A model generated the notes under the pieces. That model saw only the letters and a list, made by a program, of their open reading frames with translations. It did no database searches and was not told where the DNA came from. Source: Miltoncostaea sp036826475 (GTDB taxonomy: Bacteria; Actinomycetota; Thermoleophilia; Miltoncostaeales; Miltoncostaeaceae). From it: 64,000 nucleotides of DNA. Where the stretch lies: positions 1 through 64,000 of the forward strand of contig DAISWG010000020.1 of NCBI GenBank assembly GCA_036826475.1, given 5' to 3'. The position numbers were made by a program, and so were the translations under genes. Shown here piece by piece: positions 16,840-25,757 of the stretch. Each line of letters opens with the position of its first letter. Position 1 is the first letter of the stretch.

Positions 16840-19073
16840 CTAGCTTCCAACGGCCTTGACCCGGCGTTCTGCCGAGAGCGGGTCCTCGATCTCGACCCGC
16901 GGCAGCCACTCGAGCCAGGAGGGCATGTACCAGTTGTGGCGCCGAGCAGGCGCATCGCTGCGGGCATCACCACCAAGCGCACGATCGTCGCGTCCACCAG
17001 CAGGGCGATCGCCACCCCGAAGCCCATCTGCTGGAACGCGACCAGCTCGCCCGCGGCGAGGCCGGCGAACACGGCGATGATGATCAGGGCGGCTCCGGTG
17101 ATCAGCCGGCCGGTCGACCCGACGCCGAAGACGATCGCGTCGGTGGTGTCCCCCGTGGCGCTGTGGCGCTCGTGGATCCGGCTCAGCAGGAACACCTGGT
17201 AGTCCATGGACAACCCGAAGAGCACCGAGAACAGGAAGAGCGGCACCCAGGACTCGATCCGCTCGACCTGGCTGAAGCCCAGGAGGTCGACGCCGAACCC
17301 CTCCTGGAAGGCCAGCACCAGCAGCCCGTAGGCGGCGCCGACGGAGAGCAGGTTCACGGCGATCGCGGTGAGCGGCACGACGATCGATCGGAAGGCCAGG
17401 GTCAGCAGCACGAAGCTGAGCGCGAGCACGAATGTGATCACGACCGGCAACCACGTGGCGAGCATCGCGAAGTTGTCGCGCACCTCGGCCGGCACCCCGC
17501 CGACCAGGACCCGGTTGGAGTCGTCGCCGAAGCTCGCCGGCACGTGTTCGTCGCGGAGCCTGTCGATCGCTGCCGAGGCATCCTCGCTGCTCGCCTCGGC
17601 GGTCAGGGGCACCGAGATGATGATCAGGTCCTGACCCTCCTCCACCGTGGCCCGGTCGGCGGCGAAATCGGGATCCGATCCGAGTCGGCCCAGCAGTTGC
17701 TCGACCTGCGCGTCGAGGGGGGATCCGCCCCGGTTGTCGGCCACGATCTCCACGGGCTCGGTGGCTCCGGCGGGGAAGTCGCGCTCGAGGGCGACCAGCC
17801 CCTGCTTGGCGCGCGTGTCGTCCGGAAGGCTGGACGGACCGGCCGCCCCGAGCTTCAGCCCGAGCAACGGGGCGGTGGCCAGCAGCAGCGCCACGGAGGC
17901 GACCAGGCTCACCGTGGGATGTCGCATGACCGCCCGCACGACAGCGCCCCAGAAGCGGCCCTCGCGGCCGGCCGAGGCGGCGACCCGCTCGCCGAGCCAG
18001 GGCAGGCGCAGCCGGTCGACCCGGTCGCCCAGCACCATCAGCAGCGCGGGATGGAACGTGAGGGCGACCACGATCGAGACGAGGGCGACCACGATCGCGC
18101 CCAGGGCGAGGCTGCGCATGACGGTGTCGGGAACGAGGAACAGCCCGACCATCGCCAGGGCGAACGCCGTGCCGCTGAACACCACGGCCCTGGTCGCGGT
18201 GCTGGCCACGTTCAGGATCGCCTCGCCCTGCGCGATCCCCTTGGCGCGCTCCTCCCGCAGGCGGGAGACGATGAACAGCGAGTAGTCGATCCCGAGCGCC
18301 AGCCCCATCGCCACGAGCATGTTCACGATGAACAGGTTGAGCTCGACGAACTGGCCGATCACCGCGACCAGGCCGAGGCCGACGATGATCGAGATCAGCG
18401 CCATCGCGAGCGGAATCGCTGCGCCGACGAGCGTGCCGAACACGAGCAGCAGCACGATGATCGCCGCCGGCAGGCCGAACTGGAGCTCGCCCTTGCTCAG
18501 GTCCTCGCCCGAGACCTCCTGGAAGTCGCGGCCCGCCGTGAACTCGCCGGTGATGTCGACGGTGAAGCCGTCCGCCCCGTCGGCGCGCTCGACGACCCCG
18601 ACGACGTCGTCGATGCGCTCCTCCTCCTCCCCTCCCAGGATCACCGGCAGCATCGCCGCGTGGCTGTCCGCGGAGACCAACGCCTCGCCGCCGGGATCGA
18701 GGTAGCTGGCGACCTCCTCGACGCCGGCGTCGCCACGCAGCTCCTCGACCAGGCTGCCCACCCGCCGCTGGAAGGCCGGATCCGTCACCTCGACCTGCTC
18801 CGACCTGACGATCACGACCTCGTCCACGGCGTCGCGCTGCGGGAGGCGAGCGTCGATCAGCTCCTGCGCCTGCTTCGACTCGGGGTTGTTGGTGACGTCC
18901 CCCTCGCTCGTTAGGGCAGACCCCAGCAGCGCTCCGCTGAGGAGCACGCCCGCTACGACCAGCGCACCCCAGACGGCCAGCACCCGGCCCGGCCGCGCGA
19001 CTGCCATCGCGGCCAGCCGCCGGGGACTCAGTCGGGAAGAGCGCGTGGACGGCCTCCTCCGGTTACCGCACAT
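16840..19073 (-). CDS. MMPL/RND-type membrane exporter with an apparent 1-base frameshift
   Basis: About 740 aa. Two repeats of the MMPL fold are present: an N-terminal helix, an extracytoplasmic domain, a bundle of helices with GLALGIDYSLFIVSRLREE, then a second half with FGLSMDYQVFLLSRIHE. Those GxxxDY-type motifs mark proton-driven MMPL transporters exporting lipids, siderophores or hydrophobic compounds. Near 16938-16941 the frame breaks: the expected MRLLGRHNWYMPSWLEWLP continues only in the next frame (stop at 16840), as if one C were missing. The start is uncertain: ATG at 19073 is used, and ATG at 19007 lies nearer the first helix. The break is a sequencing error or an early decay mutation. 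Confidence 0.82.
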
Positions 19074-19503
19074 CCAGAGTGCGACACGGCGCCGAATCAT
19101 CATGCGACCCGGGCACGGCGCAGTGCAAGAGCCCTTCCGTCGGAGTCGGCGAGTGAGCTCGGCGTGCGGCCGTTGCCCGGGGGCGGTACCGGCCGGGGAG
19201 GGCGCCCAAGGTGCGAACCGGCTCCGTTGACGCCGCTCCCGCCAGACGCGCTGCCACCCCCGGACGTCGCCGACATCGTCCGGAGGCACAGCAACGAGAT
19301 CCTTGGCTGATCTCACCGGCGGGCAGCACTAGGCGCAACCCTGAGAGCTCCGGGACGCAGCGTCCCGACTGGGCCGCCCGGCATCGCCGCGTTCGCGGTC
19401 CCGGAGCCGCGTCGGGTCTGCGCCGGCCCCGGACGGCCGGCCGCCTCGGCGAGGCGCCACGCCGTCGGCGCCCGGGCTCCCGTCCGGGCGCCGCCCGCGA
19501 CCG
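19074..19503. other. Intergenic region with no supported gene
   Basis: About 430 bp between the MMPL exporter start and the multicopper oxidase stop. Short open frames here have arginine-rich, low-complexity translations typical of non-coding high-GC DNA. No tRNA, repeat or clear terminator was found. Confidence 0.5.
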
Positions 19504-21243
19504 TCAGTTCTCGCTCGGCGGGCCCACGGAAAAGCTGAACATCATCCCGCTCTCATGGTGCTCGGCGATGTGGCAGTGGGCCATCCAGATCCCCGGGTTC
19601 GTCAGCTCGAGCAGGATGTCGACCGTCTCGCCCGTGCGCACCAGCACCGTGTCGCTCCAGACAAGGTTCGGGTCCTCGACCCCGTCCCGCGCTACCACCA
19701 GGAACCGGCCGGCACCGTGGACGTGGAACGGGTGGTGCATCGGGTGATCCGAGTCCATCTCGTTCACGAGGCGGATCTTGACCCGATCGCCGATCCGGAA
19801 GCGCCAGTCGATGTCCGCGCCGCTGGCCCCGGTGTCGCCGTCGACGAGCCGCCAGCGGGTGTTGGCCGGCGTGGTCATCCGGTTGACCTCGACCATGTCG
19901 TCCTCCCACTCGATGCCGCCCGCGTCGTGGGAGCCGTGCTCATGCTGCTCGTGATGCTCGTGCTGCTTGTGATGCTCGTGCTCGTGGCGGCCGCCCGCCG
20001 ACGCGATCATCGCCGCGGGGATGAGCTTCATGCCGCAGTGAGGGCAGCGGTCCGGTGCGTCGCTGACCACCTCGGGGTGCATCGGGCAGGCGTAGCCGCC
20101 CGGCGCGGCGGTCGCGACTAGCTTCATCCCGCACTGCGGGCATTTGTCCGGCGTCTCGCTCACGACCTCGGGGTGCATTGGGCAGGCGTAGACGACCGGT
20201 CCGTCACCCTCGGGGACGCCGAGGTCCATCTCGGCGACGAACGCGATGGTCTTGTCCGGCTCGGCGGCGAGCACGCCGGCCAGGCGGGCCCGCTCCTCCG
20301 CCAGCTCGGGATCCCGCCGCAGCTCCTCGAACGCCGCCCGGTACGACGGTTCCGCGGGATCGCCGGCGACGGCGATCGTCGCCAGCCGGTACGTGCGATC
20401 GGGCGTACGGTGCTCAAGGGCCAGCTCGCCCCCCCCGCCGACGAGGACGTCGACCACCACCCGCTCCGACGGCGCGACGATGACCGACTCGACGAGTTCC
20501 TCGCGCTCGACGCGGCCGCTGTCGCCGCCGACGCGCTTCATCGGCACCCCGGGGACGGCGACATTGAAGACGCGGGTGTTCGCCGTGTTGGTGAGGTACA
20601 GCCGCACGACCTCTCCGGGCCGCGCCTCGAAGGACGGGTCGGTCTCGCCCGCGATCAGGAGGATCTCCCCGAACCGGCCCATCGCGGAGTACGTGGTGGT
20701 CTCGCGACTGAACGGGCCGACCACCCCGTCCTCCACCAGCACGTCGTCGAGCGTGATCACCAGCTCGCGGTTGGCGGGCGGCCAGTAGCCCGGCTCCGCC
20801 GGCTCGACGAGCACGTTCCCGTACAGCCCCATCTCCTGCCCGTAGTCCTCGCGGACGTGGGGGTGGTACCAGTAGACGCCGGGGTCGGGGAACTCGAGAC
20901 GGTAGGCGAAGCTGCCTCCCGGCGCGATGGGCTCCTGCGTCTGATGGGTGCCGTCGTAGCGGTTCTCGAGCCGGAGGCCGTGCCAATGAACCGTGTCGGC
21001 CAGGTCGCCCTGGTTCGTCACCTCGACGGTCACCTGCGAGCCCTGGCGGACCCGCAGCGTCGGCCCGGGGATCGAGCCGTTGTAGGCGAGCATCCGGACC
21101 GTCTCGTCACCGAGCCGCTTGGCGACGGGCGCGATCGTGAGCGGGAACGACTCGCCGTCGGCGAGATCGACGAGCGGCGTCCCGGCGGAGGCCGGAAGGC
21201 CGGACGGGTCGGTCGGGAACGCGGTGGAGGCCGCGTCGCCCAT
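19504..21243 (-). CDS. Multicopper oxidase with two inserted heavy-metal-binding motifs
   Basis: A 579-aa protein. The four copper-ligand blocks are present: HWHG (86-89), HPHV (127-130), HPMHHPFHVHG (about 500-510) and HCHIAEHHESGM (about 556-567). Between the second and third cupredoxin domains sit two copies of the short heavy-metal-binding motif YACPMHPEVV...CPxCGMKL (about 352-407) and a His-rich run (about 420-440). Such enzymes oxidise Cu(I) or phenolic or metal substrates with O2. ATG at 21243 follows GGAGGTG and lies 2 bp after the FMO stop, so the two genes form an operon. No signal peptide or Tat motif is visible, which is odd for the family. Confidence 0.9.
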   Translation of the reverse strand: MGDAASTAFPTDPSGLPASAGTPLVDLADGESFPLTIAPVAKRLGDETVRMLAYNGSIPGPTLRVRQGSQVTVEVTNQGDLADTVHWHGLRLENRYDGTHQTQEPIAPGGSFAYRLEFPDPGVYWYHPHVREDYGQEMGLYGNVLVEPAEPGYWPPANRELVITLDDVLVEDGVVGPFSRETTTYSAMGRFGEILLIAGETDPSFEARPGEVVRLYLTNTANTRVFNVAVPGVPMKRVGGDSGRVEREELVESVIVAPSERVVVDVLVGGGGELALEHRTPDRTYRLATIAVAGDPAEPSYRAAFEELRRDPELAEERARLAGVLAAEPDKTIAFVAEMDLGVPEGDGPVVYACPMHPEVVSETPDKCPQCGMKLVATAAPGGYACPMHPEVVSDAPDRCPHCGMKLIPAAMIASAGGRHEHEHHKQHEHHEQHEHGSHDAGGIEWEDDMVEVNRMTTPANTRWRLVDGDTGASGADIDWRFRIGDRVKIRLVNEMDSDHPMHHPFHVHGAGRFLVVARDGVEDPNLVWSDTVLVRTGETVDILLELTNPGIWMAHCHIAEHHESGMMFSFSVGPPSEN

Positions 21244-21245
21244 GG

Positions 21246-22382
21246 TCACACCTCCGTTTGGGAGGCCGCCGGCCGTGCGCCGGCGACCGAGTGGGTCCGG
21301 GCGTGCTCGTCGATCCTCCCGGCGATGAACCTGGCGTCGTCCTCGACGAAGCCGAGCAGCGCGGAGCCACGCGTGTGCTGCCACGAGAGGCCGAGAAGGT
21401 AGAGGCCCGGGACGTCGGTGACGCCGCGGCGATGGCGCACGCGTCCGTCATCGTCGAGCACCGGCAGGTCGATCCAGGAGTGGTCCGTGCGGAAGCCGGT
21501 CGCCCAGACGACGGCGTCGGGTGTCTCGCCGGCGCCGTCGGCGAAGAGGACGCTCCGGCCCGTCGCCCGCACCGCCCGCGGCCGCACGGTCACGCCGAGG
21601 CGGCCGAACTCCCGGCGGCTCGACCCGATGAGCGTGTCGCGGCCGCGCGCCCGGCGCCCGACGCGCGAGTCGACCGTCTTCGAGAGCAGCCCCGTCCTGG
21701 TGAGCCACCAGAACAGGTCGCGGCCGAGCACGCGCTGCGGCAGCGGCGTCTGACGTGACCCGATCGCGATGCTCACCGCGCGCGTCGGCGCGAGGTCCTT
21801 GGCGATCTGGAAGCCGGTGTTGCCGCCGCCGATGACCAGCACGCGCCCGGGCGGCAGATCGTCGGGCCGGCGGTAGCCCGTGCTGTGCATCTGCACGACC
21901 TCCGGCGACAGGTCGGCCGCGAACGGCGGCGTGTACGGCACCTGGAACGGGCCTGTCGCGACCACGACCTGTGCCGCCTCGACGTCCCCCCGGTCGCCGC
22001 CGAGGACGAATCCGCCGCCCTCGCGGGCGCGGATCGCGCGGACCGAGTGGCCGGTCACGACGGGCAGCGAGAACCGGCGCGCGTAGGACTCGAGGTACGT
22101 GACGACCTCGTCGCGGCTCGGGTAGCCGTCGGGATCGCCGGGGAACGGCATGCCAGGGAGGGCGTCGTACCGCCGGGGCGTGAAAAGCACGAGCGAGTCC
22201 CACCGCCCCAGCCACGCCGACCCCACGGTGGGGCCCGCTTCGAAGATCGCGACGCTCCGGCCCTGCCGGCCGAGCAGGTACCCGATCGCGAGGCCCGCCT
22301 GTCCGCCGCCGACGACCGCAACCTCGAGGGAACCGTGGCCTGCGTCGTCCTGCCGCGCGGCGGGCGTCCGTTTTGACGTCAT
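21246..22382 (-). CDS. FAD-dependent flavin monooxygenase (FMO/CzcO-like)
   Basis: A 378-aa protein. The FAD-binding fingerprint VAVVGGGQAGLAIGYLL is near residue 22, the NADPH-binding fingerprint VLVIGGGNTGFQIAKDL is in the middle, and the DAVVWATGF motif precedes the C-terminal third. This layout fits the single-component FMO group often annotated as CzcO-like and found in metal-resistance loci. ATG at 22382 follows AGGAGGGGGTG; the longer frame to 22427 lacks support. First gene of an operon with the multicopper oxidase. The substrate is unknown. Confidence 0.87.
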   Translation of the reverse strand: MTSKRTPAARQDDAGHGSLEVAVVGGGQAGLAIGYLLGRQGRSVAIFEAGPTVGSAWLGRWDSLVLFTPRRYDALPGMPFPGDPDGYPSRDEVVTYLESYARRFSLPVVTGHSVRAIRAREGGGFVLGGDRGDVEAAQVVVATGPFQVPYTPPFAADLSPEVVQMHSTGYRRPDDLPPGRVLVIGGGNTGFQIAKDLAPTRAVSIAIGSRQTPLPQRVLGRDLFWWLTRTGLLSKTVDSRVGRRARGRDTLIGSSRREFGRLGVTVRPRAVRATGRSVLFADGAGETPDAVVWATGFRTDHSWIDLPVLDDDGRVRHRRGVTDVPGLYLLGLSWQHTRGSALLGFVEDDARFIAGRIDEHARTHSVAGARPAASQTEV

Positions 22383-22548
22383 CACCACCCCCTCCTGCCC
22401 GGGTCCGGTTCCGCGCAGCTCGACCATATGCGAGCACCTCCGGCGTTCTGCAAGACCCGGAGGCGAGCGACAGCCGACCTGCTCGCGACCTCGCGCACGC
22501 GGGCGCCGGCGTCGAGGGCGACGTCACCGCGAAGACGGGCAACCGATT

Positions 22549-23139
22549 GTGGATGCCGAGAGAGCCTCCGCCCGCTCGATCAAGGGTGGCGGCCGCCGGC
22601 CGCGGCGTCCCGATTCCGCGTGCGACGACGTGGAGGTCGACACCGGCGAAAGAGCGATCGACGTCGTCACCACAGATGGAACGGCCGTCCGACTTGACGC
22701 GGCGTACCTCGAGCATGCGCAGCACGGATATGCGCTGACTGGCCATGTCAGCCAGGGTGCGACGGTCGACCGGACGTTCCTCCTTGCCACGCCGGAGCGG
22801 GTTGGGGCCGAGTGGGCGTACGTCGCGGCGTCTCGCCAGCGGCTCGACCTGACCGTCGCCGTCGTGCACTTCGATGGCGAGGACCTCGAGCAGGCGCTGA
22901 CCCGGGCGTGGGCGCGGTCGGATGCGAAGCACCTCGCTCTCGACATGGCCGATGGCGAACACCGGCAGAAAGCTCTCGAGCGCGGGCGCGGCGACGCGGA
23001 ACTGGTGCTACCCGAGAACGCAGCGCGCCGACGGCGAACACTCCTGGACCAGCGCGAGCGACTCCGGATCGTCGCCCGCACGTCGTCAGGGGAGGACGCC
23101 CGACGCGCTGGCCGGCGCGCCCAAACGCTAGTGCGGAGC
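22549..23139 (+). pseudogene. Remnant of a TraA/TrwC-type conjugative relaxase-helicase
   Basis: The readable frame contains the C-terminal helicase signature of MOB-F relaxases: HGYALTGHVSQGATVDRTF followed by EWAYVAASRQR, which correspond to the conserved A-H-K-x-Q-G-x-T and Y-V-A-x-S-R motifs of RecD-like helicase domains. The N-terminal relaxase catalytic region and Walker A are absent, and no start codon or ribosome site precedes the conserved part. The downstream portion fades into low-quality coding. This is a decayed piece of a conjugative element, lying within the segment flanked by the two tRNA-Ser-fragment modules. Confidence 0.75.
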
Positions 23140-23456
23140 TTCGGACGATCGAGTCGAACCACCGCCGATGGACCGCATGTAGCGCCATCGCGCGACCGTC
23201 TCCTGAGGTGCTCCTCGCGCTCGGCAGTCGACCGATTGAGCCGACCAAGCGCCGTGAATGGGATCGCGCCGCCGGGACTTCGTCCCCTGGCGACGGCCCC
23301 GGCCCTGCGCGAGAGGTCCGGTGCGCGCGGCCGGAATCCCGGGAGCGGCTCGCCGGCATGCCGAGGGCGCACCATTAGCAACCGTCGTGGCTGGACGGCA
23401 CCGTCACATGCCGCCGGGTCGAGATGGGCCGGGTCGGGCATCGACCCGGCCGTTCG
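23140..23456. other. Intergenic region, no gene seen
   Basis: About 317 bp between the relaxase remnant and the stop of the 60-aa membrane protein. Possible frames here do not look like protein. It may be further decayed mobile-element sequence. Confidence 0.45.
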
Positions 23457-23639
23457 TCACCGTCTCGACATGCCTCTGGGGTGGCCCGAGTCGAACAGCA
23501 CCATCCAGGCCATGGCGCCGATCATGAGCACGCCGGGGATGATGATCAGCAGGTAGCCCCATGCGAGCCCTGCCGCCACCGCGATGATGCCGGCGACGAC
23601 GAGGGCGATGCACAGCCAGATCATCCTCACGTGGCTCAT
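23457..23639 (-). CDS. Small two-helix membrane protein
   Basis: A 60-aa protein made almost entirely of two hydrophobic helices (about residues 7-27 and 30-48) with a short basic tail. Its ATG overlaps the stop of the upstream SHOCT gene (ATGA), so it is co-translated. I do not recognise a family. The context is a run of four small membrane genes beside copper-resistance functions. Confidence 0.6.
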   Translation of the reverse strand: MSHVRMIWLCIALVVAGIIAVAAGLAWGYLLIIIPGVLMIGAMAWMVLFDSGHPRGMSRR

Positions 23640-23938
23640 CGCGACGTCCCGCTCGGCACGCCGGCCGATCCCCTGTTGGTCCTCTCGTGTTCGTCGCCGC
23701 GCGCGGACGGACCGCTCTCGAGCAGGCGCTTCGCGTCCTGGTACTCGGTCGCATCGATCGCGCCGCGCGCGAAACGGGCGTCCAGGATCTCGCGCGCGGT
23801 CGGCTCACGCGGCTCGCGCACCGGATCGCGGTGGTCGACGATCAGCCTGATCACAGCCCAGGCGACGACCCCCCACACGAGGATCATCCCGAGCGTCATC
23901 GGCAGCCATGCCCACCACTCCATGTCATGCCAGTACAT
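23636..23938 (-). CDS. SHOCT-domain membrane protein
   Basis: About 100 aa. One transmembrane helix follows a Trp/His-rich start (MYWHDMEWWAW), and the C-terminal REILDARFARGAIDATEYQDAKRLLE is a clear SHOCT (short C-terminal) domain. ATG at 23938 gives 8-nt spacing from AAGGAG; ATG at 23944 is also possible. SHOCT proteins are common in copper and stress loci of actinobacteria, with an oligomerisation role presumed. Confidence 0.75.
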   Translation of the reverse strand: MYWHDMEWWAWLPMTLGMILVWGVVAWAVIRLIVDHRDPVREPREPTAREILDARFARGAIDATEYQDAKRLLESGPSARGDEHERTNRGSAGVPSGTSR

Positions 23939-23986
23939 CGTCATCGCTCCTTTTCCGCTCCTGGGTCCGCGTGCGTGAAGGGCTCC

Positions 23987-24226
23987 TCAGCGTGACGTGG
24001 GCCCGTCGCCGCCGCGGGACATCGCTCCCATCATCAGCGCCATCATCATCACGCAGACGATCGCGGCGATGATGAAGCCCGACCCGACGACACCGGTCGC
24101 GACAAGGCTTATGGCGATCACCAACATCGGAATGCAACAGGCGATCATCATCCAGTGGTGATGCCCATGGCCCGGGTCCCGGCCCGTCTCCTCGCGATCG
24201 GACTCGTCGTGCGTCGAACTGGTCAT
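23987..24226 (-). CDS. Small His/Met-rich membrane protein
   Basis: A 79-aa protein. A polar N-terminus with HGHHHWMM is followed by two hydrophobic helices rich in Met and Cys (MIACCIPM, CVMMMALMMGAM). ATG at 24226 overlaps the stop of the upstream DUF2892 gene (ATGA) and follows AGGAGG. The His, Met and Cys content suggests metal contact at the membrane, but no family is certain. Confidence 0.62.
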   Translation of the reverse strand: MTSSTHDESDREETGRDPGHGHHHWMMIACCIPMLVIAISLVATGVVGSGFIIAAIVCVMMMALMMGAMSRGGDGPTSR

Positions 24227-24510
24227 GTCGACCTCCTGAGCGAGGGGGGGACGTAGCCGAGCGCCCGGTAGAGCGGGCAGTGGCCGATGGCTCCGGTCGC
24301 GATCAGGTCGAGACCGGCGAGCACCAGCAGGGCTTCCAGGAGGACGGCCCACGCCGCGCCCGCCGAGGCCAGCAGCAGCGCGCCGGCGATTACTCCGGCC
24401 GCTCCGACGAGCACCCGCGCGGCGCGCTCGACCGAGGTCAGGTTGACGACAGGCCGTCTCACTCCTCGTCCCTGCACCTGCGGTGGCTGATGGATCGTCG
24501 GTGACGTCAT
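24223..24510 (-). CDS. DUF2892-like membrane protein
   Basis: A 95-aa protein. NLTSVERAARVLVGAAGVIAG starts the first helix, and GLDLIATGAIGHCPLYRALG ends the second; the 'N-x-x-x-x-E-R-x-x-R' start and 'G-x-C-P-x-Y' end are typical of the DUF2892 (YgaP-like membrane) family, often linked to sulfur or metal stress. ATG at 24510 follows AGGAAGGA. First gene of the four-gene small membrane cluster running down to 23457. Confidence 0.75.
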   Translation of the reverse strand: MTSPTIHQPPQVQGRGVRRPVVNLTSVERAARVLVGAAGVIAGALLLASAGAAWAVLLEALLVLAGLDLIATGAIGHCPLYRALGYVPPSLRRST

Positions 24511-24726
24511 CGCGGTTCCTTCCTCGTGCTTCCAGATTCATGGTCCGTCCACCGATCGCGGCGGACGTCCGGAAGACCGCGCGGGTGCCTTGCGGGAAAC
24601 CCGCCGCGGTGAGGCGATCGTCATCGCTTCGTCACATCCGGCGACCGCCGCGCCGGTGCCCGGATTCCGTCTGGCCCCGTCCTTCGGTCCGACCCGTTCC
24701 CCGCTCCGCCCGGAGGCGTGATCGCC

Positions 24727-25360
24727 TCAGCCGCGTGCCCCGACGACCCGGCGCAGGACGACGGCGACCGCGACCCCGAGTGCGACCACCCATCCGAGGT
24801 AGAGGGTCAGCTCCGCGAACGCGTGGAAGGTCGCCGAGAATGCACCGTCGTACTTCACCCGCGACGGACCATAACCGGGGAGCAGCACGGCGAGTCGAGG
24901 GGGCGTGACGTGGAACATCGGCGTCTGGACGCCGCCGATGTCGGTCATCACGAGGAGGAGCATGAGGTAGGTGGCGGCGAGCTTGTCCAGCAGCGCGCCG
25001 GCCAGGGCTCCGATCGCCGCGTGGATCAACCCGAGCAGGATCAGCGATCCGATCAGCGGTGCCCAGCTCGCAGCGCCGAAGCTGACCGCGGTGACGACCG
25101 CCGAGACGGCGACGACGAGGATCGTCCCCGAGAGCAGGACGAACAGCCGGGCGCTCACGGTCTCGCCCGGGCGAAAGCCGGCGACGACGAGGCGGCGATC
25201 GCCTTCGAGCGCCGACTGCATGACGAACACGCCCAGCACGCTCGCGAAGATCAGGACGAAGAAGGCGGGAACCGCGACCAACAGCGCCAGGGTCAGCGGC
25301 GCACGCAGATGCTCGCGGACGAACGCGGTCGTGGTCGGCGCTGCGGCTCAGCATCCGCAC
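24727..25360 (-). pseudogene. ABC-2-type permease, frame-disrupted
   Basis: The reading frame from about 25281 down encodes several hydrophobic helices of an ABC-2-type permease (AFFVLIFASVLGVFVMQSAL and later membrane segments). Upstream, the expected start (ATG at 25360, MLSRSA...) runs in a different frame from the rest (...TTTAFVREHLRAPLTLALL), with an in-frame stop just before. One base appears lost or gained near 25345. Together with the damaged neighbouring ATPase this looks like a decayed exporter, unless the frame breaks are sequencing errors. Confidence 0.6.
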
Positions 25361-25757
25361 ACCCGTCGCGGATCTCGACTATGCGGTCGAGGCGCTCCCG
25401 CTCGACGAGGAGATGCGAGACGATCAAGATCGCCATCCCGGCGTCGCGGCGGCGCTCGGACATCTCCCCGAACCGCAGGTACGTCTCCCAGTCGAAGCCC
25501 GAGTACGGCTCATGGAGCAGCAGCAGCTCGGGCTCGCGCATCAGCGACAAGGCGAGGTTCAGCTTCTGGCTCGCACCACCCGACAGCTCCTCGATCCGGT
25601 ACCCGCGGTACTTGGCGAAGACGAGCTCTGCCAGGAGCGCACCGGCTGCGCGTGACGCGGCCCCCTCGTCCAGCCCGTAGGCGCGGGCGAAGAGATCGAG
25701 TCCCGCGGGTACGTCTCGAGCATCCGGGCGGCGAGATCGACGACGCCACGACCGTCA
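25293..25757 (-). pseudogene. ABC transporter ATPase fragment, N-terminus lost
   Basis: It retains the ABC signature (EELSGGASQKLNLALS), a Walker B with Asp changed to His (LLLLHEPYSGFDW) and the switch histidine region (ILIVSHLL). The first part with Walker A is gone: the readable sequence begins (YLPDGRGVVDLAARML) exactly where copA ends, and a frame change is needed near 25705. It is the partner of the damaged permease. A rearrangement that placed copA here probably truncated it. Confidence 0.65.

Noticed and set aside
17163..18914. A 583-aa plus-strand frame within the MMPL gene
   Set aside because: His/Asp/Gln-rich translation without domain features, antisense to a clear transporter.
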